A DNA stretch of 27,301 nt from Welwitschia mirabilis (GCA_051453625.1 JBOZIK010000001.1:23182727-23210027); one strand, 5' to 3'. Positions 8,641 to 18,557 are shown, numbered from the stretch's first letter. The notes: generated from the sequence alone by a model not told the origin. Made by a program: numbers and translations.

Positions 8641-9965
8641 TCACTTCTTCTTATAATCTTATAATCTTTCTTAACTTTATTTGGGTTTGGTAGAGGTTGT
8701 ATGGTAAGTAACCCTTGTGTTCTTTGATTAGCAAGCATAATTTATTGCAAAATGCTCACAAGATTTTTAATGTTGGAGTTTATTATTTTTTGGATTTTTC
8801 TCAACTCATCAATGGAATTTTTAAGTGAATCACCTTGATTTTGTGAGTTGGATGAGCTTATTTGATTATTAGATTTATTTGATTAGAAATTTGTATTCTC
8901 AAATATTTTTTTAAATGGTTGAAAATTAGGATAATTTATTTGAAAATTTTTGAAATTGGGTTGTCCATTTATTCTAGATTGATAATTATTTTGATTTTGA
9001 ATTTTACTTTTGTTTTAGTTTTGATTAACGTTTGAAGATCTTGATTAAAAGCACACACTTATTTATCAATTCTTTCTTTATATGTTAGCAACAAAAGACA
9101 AATCTTTCATTATATGACAATTGTCTTCACATAAATCACAAGTTGGAGCTACAACCACACTCTTTTTTGTTGCCACCTTTACATCTAAGATCACCTAAGT
9201 GTATCTCTATAAAGTTGAGGTGAAATCCTTAATGACATTAGTTGGTTTTTATTAATTCTTACTTTTTCCCTCTCTTCATTAACCTCCTTAAGATCTTTAA
9301 TGATTTAACTTACTATTTGATTTTCTCTAGGTGATGGTTTAGGTCAAATTTGACTCAATTGTAATAACTCTTCCAATACTATTAAGCATTTTATAATGTA
9401 AGGTTCATCAAATTGCTCCACATGAAAAGTTAACAAGTCACTTAATTTGACTATTGAGTTTACTATAAAAGTAGTCTATAGTATTTCTTAAGTAAAGGCA
9501 TCTATGGGGTTTGAACATAAAGCACTAAAAAATTTCTTATAGGTAGAGGAATAATATTTATTAGGTGTTGTTAGAAGTTAGTTACTTCTTTCTTACATTT
9601 TCTTATGGTTGTTTCACTCATGAATATGTTAATAAAAGCTTCTTAAACTTGATTGCATGTTTTTAGACTCTTATAGGGAATCATTCTTAACCAAAGTTTA
9701 GCTTTTTCTTTTAAAGTAATGGTAAAAATTACCATGTAATTTCTATCACTTTTTTTTCCTTACTATTTCTAAATGTAAGAACTAACTGTTTGATGTCGTC
9801 AATATGTTGTAAAGGATATTCATCGTGTTCACCACTAAAAATGGGATAAGCATTTAAATTCTTAAGTTTAACATCATTACTAGGAGGTAAATCAAAAGGG
9901 GTTTGATTTCTATGTTTTTTATTAGCTATAATCTCTCTAAGAATGATATTGATATCAGGATTTAT
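8641..9965 (-). pseudogene. gag: Gag of the gypsy element (broken)
   Basis: Gag forms the virus-like particle that packages element RNA. Near the 5' end the minus strand reads INPDINIILREIIANKK and LNAYPIFSGEHDEYPLQHID (9729-9965), then ITLKEKAKLWLRMIPYKSLK (about 9640-9710; family LkdkAk.WL..lp) and EAFINIFMSETT. A zinc-knuckle remnant CDLCEDNCH lies near 9120-9150: the first two Cys remain, but the His/Cys end is altered. The C-terminal part (about 8650-9060) is Asn/Gln-rich with LKNSIDELRKIQKI, as in related gags. Stops such as TAA for CAA occur. The start is lost in the gap. Confidence 0.8.
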
Positions 9966-10065
9966 NNNNNNNNNNNNNNNNNNNNNNNNNNNNNNNNNNN
10001 NNNNNNNNNNNNNNNNNNNNNNNNNNNNNNNNNNNNNNNNNNNNNNNNNNNNNNNNNNNNNNNNN
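9966..10065. other. Assembly gap (100 N) at the 5' end of gag
   Basis: The gap removes the start of gag. The gypsy 5' untranslated region, primer site and 5' LTR would be expected here or to the right. Confidence 0.95.
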
Positions 10066-11377
10066 ATTATTCGTAGGAAAAACACGATGAAATATAATTC
10101 AATATAACATATTATAATATAACAATGTCATATAGTATATTATAATATAATGAAATAAAATAAAACATAATAAAATGAATATGATTTTGCATTCTCTATA
10201 GTACAATTGCCATTAGAATTACATTCTCAAGGCCAAGCCAAAATCTCTCTCCGAATCCTTGAGCCACTCACAAGTAGAATATGAACTTTGTTAAATATGA
10301 TTGACATATATAAGAAAACCTTCACTATTAATGGTCATAAAAAGAATCCAAAGTAAAAGGATAAAATATTAAGCACTATAATTTATGACTAATATTCAAT
10401 ATAAGGGCCTAAAATGATAATGTAAATCATTTATCATGTTAGGGCATGAGGTGTAAGTGTCACATATATAAAAAAAAAGGGGTAGCCTAGTCCTATACAC
10501 AATATGGACCATTATAAGACTATCAAATAAAATAATTAAGAGGGTTATATAGGAGAGTTAAATAATAATGACTAATCGCTATGAGCACCACTAGAAAAAA
10601 TGATTTGGAGAGTTAACATGAGTGGGTTTTTTTTTTTTTAAATGTTACTTAACTATCGTTATCATTAAAAGTATTTATACTTCTATTTAATTTATATATC
10701 ATTTGAATTACCCTTTATATATATATACATATAAATATTCCCTTGATTCCTTCCCTTCCTATTGTAAACCATATTTACTATATCATATTATATGAATATA
10801 AATTTTGTCTAAAATTAATGAAATTAACAAAGATGCTAATGCCATCCTTAAATTTTTAATCTCTAACAAAACTAGAGTGAGGCACTTATCAAAAATACTT
10901 CGCATGGGATCCATGTACTAATAAACAGCGGTGCTCTCAAATTTGCCTAGGAAATACATTTTCTACTATCGGCCTCCTCAGACGTTGGTGCTATAAGAGA
11001 GTCTCCCAAAACCTCTAACTTATACCTTCTGTTAAATGCATTGTAGGAGTAGACTCCTTTTTTTTTTATCCCCAAAAGGAAAAACCCGACGTTCTTGAAC
11101 AGATGGCTGGACACACAAGATTTTCACTTTGCTCCTATAGTTGCATCGTTTGCATTCCTACGCGTAGCTCCATTTATAGTCATGCCCACACGTGAAGCAA
11201 CGTGCATGTTCTAGCACAAGTTTTCTTCTTCCGTGGATTCTTCTTTCACATGTTTTCCTATGCCGGCTTCCCTCCTTTTTCCAGACGCTTCTTTGAAGCA
11301 CTTTCACCGTGTTTTGATGCCTTCCCTATTTTCTAGAGTATCCTCTCTCTCAGTTTTGCTGTGCTTTCTCTTTGATC
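10066..11377. other. AT-rich to GC-richer transition, probably part of LTR copy A
   Basis: No gene is seen. 10066-10880 is very AT-rich with short palindromic ATATTATAATATAA-like runs (10095-10175) and a TATATA run near 10720. From about 10900 the sequence becomes richer in GC and CpG and runs without a break into the LTR array. The other array copies have assembly gaps where this part would be, so it cannot be compared. It could be the inner part of the large LTR or the flank of the gypsy element; the first is favoured only by continuity. Confidence 0.4.
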
Positions 11378-12025
11378 CTATTTGCGTCATTTCCCTCTTC
11401 CTCTTTTATGCTTTTCTTGTTGTTTTTGATCTTTCCTTCTGCAACTTTGCTGCATTCCCTTCTCCCATCTGCTTTTAAGGCCTTCTCCCATCCTCTCTTG
11501 CTGCTTTCTCTACCACTTTTGCAACCTTTTTTCTCTTTCTTTTTTCTTTTTTGTCGCATCCTTCCCTTTTTTTTCCGCTTCGGTTCTCTGGCCGGTGCCT
11601 CTTATATGAACACCACCACTCCCGATTGAAGCGCTACCTTGTTTTACTATGCTATCTGAATCGTTGACTCAGCCTCTCCTGTGGATGCTTTACCTCACAG
11701 GAGTCCTTCCTCCGTGTGGTTTTGCTTCGGCGCTGCAATTTTCTCCTATGTTCTTCCCGCTGGTGGTTCTATTACCCTTGGAATGCTGGCGAACGTCCCC
11801 TGATGTACCAATCCATTTTCTATTTTCTTCTATTCTTCTAGTGGTGTTTTCTTTTAATTGCTTCTTTGCCCCATAGCTCTTGACTGCCACCTCTCCACCA
11901 CTGGCTCTCCGCTTGTTGGAGTTCTTCCTTGTTATCTCCCTGTCCATCACCAATGCTTCTAGTGCCATGAGTTATCCGTCTGAGTCCAGCCACCGGTGAG
12001 TGGCCTAAGGCAGCTGAAATTTTGA
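11378..12025 (-). repeat. Large LTR, copy A (partial)
   Basis: First of four related GC-richer copies. It aligns with 12126-12720, 13324-13971 and 14532-15108, sharing a long pyrimidine-rich tract, the phrase gttgactcagcctctcctgt or near forms, and the end gagtggcctaaggcagctga. An 8-bp inverted repeat CTCCTGTG/CACAGGAG with a 12-nt loop is at 11676-11703. The copy is cut by a gap before its TG end. Overlapping open stretches on both strands are Ser/Leu/Phe-rich products of the pyrimidine bias and not genes. Confidence 0.8.
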
Positions 12026-12125
12026 NNNNNNNNNNNNNNNNNNNNNNNNNNNNNNNNNNNNNNNNNNNNNNNNNNNNNNNNNNNNNNNNNNNNNNNNNNN
12101 NNNNNNNNNNNNNNNNNNNNNNNNN
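12026..12125. other. Assembly gap (100 N) inside the LTR array
   Basis: By alignment of A with B and C, the gap hides the end of LTR A, one junction and the left part of LTR B. The true length must be well over 100 bp if A and B are both real. Confidence 0.9.
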
Positions 12126-12899
12126 CTCTTTCCTTCTGCAACTTTGCTGCATCCCCTTCTCCCATCTGCTTTTAAGGCCTTCTCCCATCCTCTCTTGTTG
12201 CTTCCTCTACCACTTTTGCAACCTTTTTTCTCTTTCTCTTTTCTTTTCTGTCGCATCCTTCCCTTTTTTTTCCGCTTCGGTTCTCTGGTCGGTGCCTCTT
12301 GTATGAACACCACCACTCCCGATTGAAGCGCTACCCTATTTCACTATGCTATCTGAATCATTGACTCAGCCTCTCCTGTGGACGCTTTACCTCACAGGAG
12401 TCCTTTCTCAGTGTTGTTTTGCTTCTGAGCTACAATTTGCTCCTATGTTTTTCCTGTTGGTGGTTCTATTACCCTTGGACTACTGGTGAACGTCCCCTGA
12501 TGCACCAGTCCATTTTCTATTTTCTTCTATTCTTCTGGTGGCATTTTCTTTTAATTGCTCCTTTGCCCCATAGCTCTTGACTGCCACCTCTCCACCACTG
12601 GCTCTCCGCTCGTTGGAGTTCTTCCTTGTTATCTCCCTGTCCATCGCCAATGCTTCTAGTGCCATGAGTTATCCGTCTGAGTCCAGCCACCGGTGAGTGG
12701 CCTAAGGCAGCTAAAATTTTGGAAAAGAAAAATAATGCCCAGCGGAGAGTTCGAGTGGTCTACTGTTTTTGGCCTGCCAACTCCAACCACCCTCACCAAT
12801 AACCTAATAAGCCTTTAAGGAAAACTTAATGCCTCTGAATTTCCATCACACAAATTTAATTGGGTCTGAAAAAAGCATTAAGTAATTTGGGCTGTTACA
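12126..12899 (-). repeat. Large LTR, copy B (partial, intact TG end)
   Basis: On the minus strand the copy begins TGTAACAGCCC (plus-strand gggctgttaca ending at 12899), immediately after a polypurine tract. The hairpin CTCCTGTG/CACAGGAG is at 12373-12400. The left part is in the preceding gap. It is very similar to the other copies, with scattered differences, several at CpG sites. Confidence 0.85.
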
Positions 12900-12910
12900 T
12901 TCTCCCCCCT
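12900..12910 (-). promoter_or_regulatory. Polypurine tract (second-strand primer)
   Basis: The minus strand reads AGGGGGGAGAA directly before the TGTAACA end of LTR B. A purine run at this exact place is the standard primer for plus-strand DNA synthesis. Confidence 0.75.
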
Positions 12911-13000
12911 TGAGAGGTTTCTGCCCTCAAAAACTTCTTAAAGCATTATTAGTTTCATAATAACCATTAACAAATTAGTTAAGAAATGGATCCAAACTTG

Positions 13001-13012
13001 GCTCTGATAGCA
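13001..13012 (-). promoter_or_regulatory. Primer binding site for initiator tRNA-Met
   Basis: The minus strand reads TGCTATCAGAGC, one base away from TGGTATCAGAGC, the usual site complementary to the 3' end of plant initiator tRNA-Met. It lies two bases from the TGACA end of LTR C, the normal spacing. Confidence 0.82.
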
Positions 13013-13014
13013 AC

Positions 13015-14149
13015 TGTCATAACCCGTACCTAGGTTGGACTTAAGAAGCACATAAAATAGGGTAAATTTTTTTTCCTAAATTAAACTTAAATAAAGTAAA
13101 CTTATAAAATACAATTAAATATTGCAGCAGATTAATTAGTTGAAGCGAGATAATCACCTCTCAATTACCTACAGGATACACCTTAAGAGAACTATATGAA
13201 GATAGCTCACCTAATTAGTAGCANNNNNNNNNNNNNNNNNNNNNNNNNNNNNNNNNNNNNNNNNNNNNNNNNNNNNNNNNNNNNNNNNNNNNNNNNNNNN
13301 NNNNNNNNNNNNNNNNNNNNNNNCCTTTGCGTGATTCCCCTCTTCCTCTTTTGTGCTTTTCTTGTTGTTTTTAATCTCTCCTTCTGCAGCTTTGCTGCGT
13401 CCCCTTCTCCCATCTGGTTTTAAGGCCTTCTCCCATGGTCTCTTGCTGCTTCCTCTACAGCTTTTGCAACCCTTTGTCTCTTTCTCTTTTCTTTTCTGCC
13501 GCATTCCTTCCCCTTTTTTTTTCCGCTTCGGTTCTCTGGCCGGTGCCTCTTGTATGAACGCCAACACTCCCGATTGAAGCGCTACCCTGTTTCACTGTGC
13601 TGGCTGAATCGCTGACTCAGCCTCTCCTGTGGACGCTTTACCTCACAGGAGTCCTTCCTCAGCGTTGTTTTGCTTCTGAGCTGCAGTTTGCTCCTATGTT
13701 CTTCCCGCTGGTGGTTCTGTTACCTTTGACTGCTGGCGAACGTCCCCTAATGCGCCAGTCCGCTTTCTGTTTACTGCTATTCTTCTGGTGGCGCTTTCTT
13801 TTAATTGCTCCTTTGCCCCGTAGCTCTTGACTGCCACCTCTCCACCGCTGGCTCTCCCCTCGTTGGAGTTCTCCCTTGTTGTCTCCCTGTCCATCGCCAA
13901 TGCTCCCAGTGCCATGAGTTATCCGTCTAAGTCCAACCATCGGTGAGTGGCCTGAGGCGGCTGAAATTTTAGAAAAGAAAAACAATGCCCTGCGGAGAGT
14001 TCGAGTGGTCTACTGTTTTTGGCCTGCCAACTTCAACCACCCTCACCAATAACCTAATGAGCCTTTAAGGAAAACTTAATGCCTCTGACTTTCCATCACA
14101 CAAATTTAATTGGGTCTGATAAAAGCATCAAGTAATTTGGGCTATTACA
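13015..14149 (-). repeat. Large LTR, copy C (both ends visible)
   Basis: The only copy besides D with both ends seen, interrupted by the gap 13224-13323. On the minus strand it starts TGTAATAGCCC (ending at 14149) and ends ...TGACA at 13015, the TG...CA form of LTRs. The left 200 bp (plus-strand tgtcataacccgtacc onward) matches LTR D. The hairpin is at 13624-13651. If copy A is a guide to the gapped part, the real LTR is well over 1 kb and may exceed 2 kb. Confidence 0.85.
13224..13323. other. Assembly gap (100 N) inside LTR C
   Basis: Placeholder gap; the contig ends share no overlap. Comparison with copy A suggests that more than 100 bp is missing. Confidence 0.9.
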
Positions 14150-14160
14150 TTCTCTCCCCC
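14150..14160 (-). promoter_or_regulatory. Polypurine tract of the second internal domain
   Basis: The minus strand reads GGGGGAGAGAA immediately before the TGTAATA start of LTR C. Confidence 0.72.
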
Positions 14161-14219
14161 TTGAGAGGTTTCCGTCCTCAGAAACTTCTTAAGCCATTAT
14201 TAGCTTCATAATAACCATG

Positions 14220-14231
14220 GCTCTAATACCA
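14220..14231 (-). promoter_or_regulatory. Primer binding site for initiator tRNA-Met (second)
   Basis: The minus strand reads TGGTATTAGAGC, one base away from TGGTATCAGAGC, and is again two bases from the TGACA end of an LTR (D). Each site has a different single mismatch, so both probably derive from a perfect site. Confidence 0.82.
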
Positions 14232-14233
14232 AC

Positions 14234-15286
14234 TGTCACAACCCGTACTTGGGTTGGACTTAGGAAGCACATATAATAAGGTAATTTTTTTTTTTTTTGC
14301 CTAAATTAAACTTAAACAAAGTTAACTTACAAGAAACGATTAAACATTGCAATGGATCAATTAGTTAAAGACTAAGATAATCATCTCAATTACCCACAGG
14401 GTACACCTCAGGAGAACTATATGAAGATAGCNNNNNNNNNNNNNNNNNNNNNNNNNNNNNNNNNNNNNNNNNNNNNNNNNNNNNNNNNNNNNNNNNNNNN
14501 NNNNNNNNNNNNNNNNNNNNNNNNNNNNNNNTGCGTCCCCTTCTCCCATCTGCTTTTAAGGCCTTCTCCCATCCTTTCTTGCTGCTTCCTCTACTGCTTT
14601 TGCAACCTTTTGTCTCTTTCTCTTTTCTTTTCTGCTGCATTCCTTCCCTTTATTTTTTTCCACTTCGGTTCTCTGGCTGGTGCCTCTTGTATGAATGCCA
14701 CCACTCTCGATTGAAGCGCTACCCTATTTCACTGTGCTGACTAAATTGTTGACTCAGCCTCTCCTGTGGACGCTTTACCTCACAGGAGTTCTTCCTCGGC
14801 TTGTTTTGCTTCTGAGCTGTAATTTGCTCCTATTTTCTTCCTACTGGTGGTTCTGTTACCCTTGGACTGCTAGCAAACGTTCCCTGATGCACCAGTTCGC
14901 TTTCTGTTTTCTGCTATTCTTCTGGTGGCATTTTCTTTTAATTGCTCCTTTACCCCATAGCTCTTGACTGCCACCTCTCCACCACTGTCTCTTCCCTCAT
15001 TAGAGTTTTCCCTTGTTGTCTCCCTGTCCATCGCTAATGCTCCTAGTGCCATGAGTTATCCGTTTGAGTCCAGCCACTGGTGAGTGGCCTGAGGCAGCTG
15101 AAATTTTGGAAAAGAAAAACAATGCCCAGCGGAGAGTTTGAGTGATCTACTTTTTTTGGCCTGCCAACTCCAACCACCCTCACTAATAACCTAATGAGCC
15201 TTTAAGGAAAACTGAATTCCTCTGACTTTCCATCACACAAATTTAATTGGGTCTGACAAAAGCATCAAGTAATTTGGGCTGTTATA
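14234..15286 (-). repeat. Large LTR, copy D (right end of the array)
   Basis: It runs from tgtcacaaccc at 14234 to gggctgttata at 15286, interrupted by the gap 14432-14531. On the minus strand the first bases are TATAACAGCCC, so the terminal TG has become TA. The hairpin is at 14761-14788. The very next base, 15287, belongs to the copia LTR, so 15286 is the true outer end of the array. The bases gggaa at 15287-15291 could be one half of a 5-bp target duplication; the partner is not visible. Confidence 0.85.
14432..14531. other. Assembly gap (100 N) inside LTR D
   Basis: Placeholder gap in the same region of the LTR as in copies B and C; probably hides more than 100 bp. Confidence 0.9.
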
Positions 15287-15894
15287 GGGAATCTATTTAA
15301 AGAGGTAACACTCAAAAACCTCAAGTGGCTAAGATCAAATAGATTTTGAAAAAGGAGACTGTACTCTTGATCTGAAGAGCTTATCTTTGTAACATCATTC
15401 TTCTCTCACTCAACACTTACCTTTGTACTAAATCAGAGCGATAAGACTCTATTATTAGTTCTTGTATTGGAGTGACCTAGAGCATAAAGGCTTTATTCCT
15501 TTACTCACCCTTATGCATTTTATTGAAGGTTAAGTCTTATCCTATAAAAGTCCATTTTAAGAAGGTTGAGACTTACCCTGTAAAAGTCTAGTTTATGAAG
15601 GTTAGACTTAGCTTAAAAAAGTTTGTTATTTAAGGTTAAATGTTTACCTTGAAAACCTAATGGATAGTGATGCAACAGAGATCTGAAATAGTCTTAGTTA
15701 TTGACTATCTTCCAAAAGTGAATTAGGGTGTATCTTAAATCATTATAAATCCTGTATTGCTTATTTCTATGGTTCTACTTTTAAGTTTTTTTTTTAAATG
15801 TTTTTATATCATATTTGCTTCCTTAGTAGTAATAGTTGCTTAAATTTTTAAGAAATCCTATTCACCCCCTACCTTGAGGAGTCAAGATTATACA
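15287..15894 (+). repeat. Copia 5' LTR, left part missing
   Basis: Matches the right half of the 3' LTR from ctatttaaagagg (15294) through gatctgaagagct and agaaatcctattca to the end tataca at 15894. Compared with the 3' LTR, about 580 bp is absent on the left, and LTR array copy D sits there instead. The last bases CA followed by TT and a primer site place the end. Confidence 0.87.
15525..15657 (+). repeat. Four tandem units of about 34 bp inside the 5' LTR
   Basis: Successive units begin gaaggtta, gaaggttgag, gaaggttaga and taaggttaaa, with aaaagtc-type middles. The 3' LTR has three such units at 19660-19757. Unit gain or loss after insertion is the simplest reading. Confidence 0.75.
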
Positions 15895-15896
15895 TT

Positions 15897-15908
15897 TAGT
15901 ATCAGAGC
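15897..15908 (+). promoter_or_regulatory. Copia primer binding site (initiator tRNA-Met)
   Basis: TAGTATCAGAGC, one base from TGGTATCAGAGC and followed by TCC, lies two bases after the LTR end. It confirms the plus-strand orientation of the element. Confidence 0.85.
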
Positions 15909-15964
15909 TCCAAGTTGAATCAACACTAGGATTTTAATCCATCTTTGACTCAATAACCCTAGTC

Positions 15965-17716
15965 ATGAGTTTTATTGCAAAAGGTGTTTCTAATTCTAGG
16001 CCTCCATTGTTTAATGGAATAAACTAGGGATATTATAAGGTTATAATGAGAATATTCTTAAGATATCTTGATGTAGATTATGAGGATATATTGATCACAG
16101 GTTATAGACATCCTACCGTAACTCAAAAGGATGTCAAAGGCAATTCTACAGTAGTGTTGAATCTAAAAAAATAAGTGGACTAAATTACATAAAGCTAATG
16201 CTTCTATTGATGCTTGTGATTTAAATGTAATTTTTTGTACTATGAATACAGATGAGTTTAAGAGTATAGTAAACTGTGAGACTTCTAAAGAATCATGGGA
16301 TATTCTTGCTATTTATTATGAAGGGACATCCATTGTACTCTTAGGAATTCTTTGCTAGCCTAATAGACATTGTAAACTCCATGACAAGTATTGGAAAAAA
16401 TATGGAGGAAGCTAAGATAGTAAGGAAGTTCATAAGACCCCTTCCTAAGAGATTTAAACTAGNNNNNNNNNNNNNNNNNNNNNNNNNNNNNNNNNNNNNN
16501 NNNNNNNNNNNNNNNNNNNNNNNNNNNNNNNNNNNNNNNNNNNNNNNNNNNNNNNNNNNNNNTGGAGGAAGCTAAGATAGTAAGGAAGTTCATAAGACCC
16601 CTTCCTAAGAGATTTAAACTAGAGGTGACTGCGATTGAAGAAAGTAAATATCTCAACAAGATGCCATTAGATGAACTACAAGGTAACCTTTAAACTTATG
16701 AGTTAAATTTTCTAAGAATAGAAAGAAAATCTTTTCTTTGAAAAGTATGCAAGAAAATATTAAAAGTGATAGATCAGAAGATGAATTAGATGAAGCAACT
16801 CTTTTAGTAAGAAAATTTAAAGCATTTTTATTGAAAAGAAGAGATAGAGAATTCAATAAGAGTTTTATGTGTATGAAAAACAATGGTATCAATAATACAA
16901 AACTGAAGGAGCTAAAGAATCCATCACTAGTAACCACTTGGGATAACCTTGAAGAAGATAAAGAAGAAAGATCAGATGAAGAATCTAAAGAACATGAAAC
17001 ATTATCTTTCATGGCACTTATGAATCCCACAACTTAGTCACCAAAACTCACTAAGCATGATGATTTGGACATGAGTGAAGATGAAGAAGAGGAGGATGTT
17101 GAAAATGCATATCATGAACTATATCAAGAATGTGAAAGGCTTACTATAAAAGTCAATGAACTGAACAATATCATTAAGAATTTAAGAAGGGAGAATGAAG
17201 CCTTAGATCAAAGATATAAAGAGATTCAAGAATAAACACAAGCCTTATGAAGAATTTAAGCTAGTTTTTACAAGTCTTTAGTAGATTCACAAAATGATCA
17301 AAGAAACTTGAGAAGTTGCTTGGATTGGAATAACTTGTACATGATAAAAATGGTATTGGATTTGAAGGAAATAATACATCAACTTCATCCAGTGAGGTAA
17401 GTATTAAAGGTATAACATTTTCTATAAAAAATATTACTTATTATTTTTATTGTAAATTTAATCAATCAAAATTTAACTATTCATATAGAAAAATTATGTA
17501 TTTTGCAAACATTAATGCATTATCATTTAAATTTGTTCCTAAAAAAGTCTCTATGCCAAAGTCAAGAAAGACCATATGAGTAAAAGCTATGAATTTAAAG
17601 TTTTTTATCTAAGAAAATTTTAACTTTAATATTAGTTTATTATTTTAATTAATTATTATTTATTACAATATTTTTTTTCCTGAATCATCAATTATTGTAA
17701 TATGATGTGCTTCTTG
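15965..17716 (+). pseudogene. gag: Copia gag (UBN2-type), broken
   Basis: Gag builds the particle around element RNA. The first ATG after the primer site (15965) opens MSFIAKGVSNSRPPLFNG, the usual start of SIRE/Maximus gags. Next come a stop where Phe, Tyr or Trp is expected, then IVNCETSKESWDILAIYYEG, and after a shift IVRKFIRPLPKRF with EVTAIEES (family LVRKiLRSLPkrF.mKVTAIEEa). The acidic and coiled-coil part follows (16738-17235, SDRSEDELDEATLLVRKF, then ENAYHELYQECERL). Two zinc-knuckle sites are degenerate: near 16868 only the first Cys remains, and near 17451 Cys/His positions read Tyr and Gln. The region between EGTS and the helix before IVRKF is shorter than in relatives. Confidence 0.85.
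16463..16562. other. Assembly gap (100 N) with 60-bp flank overlap in gag
   Basis: The 60 bases 16403-16462 recur exactly after the gap (16563-16622), so the real sequence is continuous here and gag should be read across with one copy only. Confidence 0.95.
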
Positions 17717-18557
17717 NNNNNNNNNNNNNNNNNNNNNNNNNNNNNNNNNNNNNNNNNNNNNNNNNNNNNNNNNNNNNNNNNNNNNNNNNNNNNNNNNNNN
17801 NNNNNNNNNNNNNNNNNNNNNNNNNNNNNNNNNNNNNNNNNNNNNNNNNNNNNNNNNNNNNNNNNNNNNNNNNNNNNNNNNNNNNNNNNNNNNNNNNNNN
17901 NNNNNNNNNNNNNNNNNNNNNNNNNNNNNNNNNNNNNNNNNNNNNNNNNNNNNNNNNNNNNNNNNNNNNNNNNNNNNNNNNNNNNNNNNNNNNNNNNNNN
18001 NNNNNNNNNNNNNNNNNNNNNNNNNNNNNNNNNNNNNNNNNNNNNNNNNNNNNNNNNNNNNNNNNNNNNNNNNNNNNNNNNNNNNNNNNNNNNNNNNNNN
18101 NNNNNNNNNNNNNNNNNNNNNNNNNNNNNNNNNNNNNNNNNNNNNNNNNNNNNNNNNNNNNNNNNNNNNNNNNNNNNNNNNNNNNNNNNNNNNNNNNNNN
18201 NNNNNNNNNNNNNNNNNNNNNNNNNNNNNNNNNNNNNNNNNNNNNNNNNNNNNNNNNNNNNNNNNNNNNNNNNNNNNNNNNNNNNNNNNNNNNNNNNNNN
18301 NNNNNNNNNNNNNNNNNNNNNNNNNNNNNNNNNNNNNNNNNNNNNNNNNNNNNNNNNNNNNNNNNNNNNNNNNNNNNNNNNNNNNNNNNNNNNNNNNNNN
18401 NNNNNNNNNNNNNNNNNNNNNNNNNNNNNNNNNNNNNNNNNNNNNNNNNNNNNNNNNNNNNNNNNNNNNNNNNNNNNNNNNNNNNNNNNNNNNNNNNNNN
18501 NNNNNNNNNNNNNNNNNNNNNNNNNNNNNNNNNNNNNNNNNNNNNNNNNNNNNNNNN
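17717..18557. other. Assembly gap (841 N)
   Basis: Long N run between gag and the copia 3' region. The length is not a round placeholder, so it may be an estimate. It is too short for a full copia pol. Open stretches reported across it are made of N. Confidence 0.95.

Larger units (their letters stand above)
3921..9965 (-). mobile_element. Degenerate Ty3/gypsy retrotransposon, Athila/Tat-like
   Basis: Reading the minus strand from right to left, the order is gag, protease, reverse transcriptase, RNase H, integrase, the Ty3/gypsy order. Texts such as PLYLGRYF (family PLILGRPF), FMDDFS, a YWGI..IGP first integrase block and the gag-protease linker wording resemble the plant Athila/Tat group. 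Every domain is split by stops and frameshifts, so the copy cannot be functional. LTRs, primer site and target duplication were not found: the 5' end is lost in the gap at 9966-10065, and the 3' boundary lies somewhere below 3900. The group call is from motif similarity recalled by eye; the gypsy call itself is firm. Confidence 0.88.
12900..13014 (-). mobile_element. 115-bp internal domain between LTRs B and C
   Basis: Read on the minus strand: LTR C ends in TGACA at 13015, two bases (GT) follow, then a primer binding site, about 90 bp without coding capacity, a purine tract, and the TGTAACA start of LTR B. This is a complete LTR-internal-LTR arrangement with almost nothing inside. It supports a non-autonomous LTR element that would depend on proteins of another element. 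An old internal deletion is the alternative. Confidence 0.8.
14150..14233 (-). mobile_element. 84-bp internal domain between LTRs C and D
   Basis: Same design as 12900-13014 but 31 bp shorter: the segment that ends in ggatccaaactt in the longer one is missing next to the primer site. Both the primer site and the purine tract are kept. There is no coding capacity. Confidence 0.8.

Noticed and set aside
10095-10175. ATATTATAATATAA palindromes that might be a matrix attachment site or origin
   Set aside because: Low-complexity AT sequence gives such palindromes freely, and nothing else supports a function.
11233-14967. Many open stretches on both strands of the LTR array, Ser/Leu/Phe-rich on plus and Lys/Glu/Arg-rich on minus
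   Set aside because: They repeat with the LTR copies, follow the pyrimidine bias of the sequence, and differ in start, stop and frame between copies. They are consequences of base composition, not genes.
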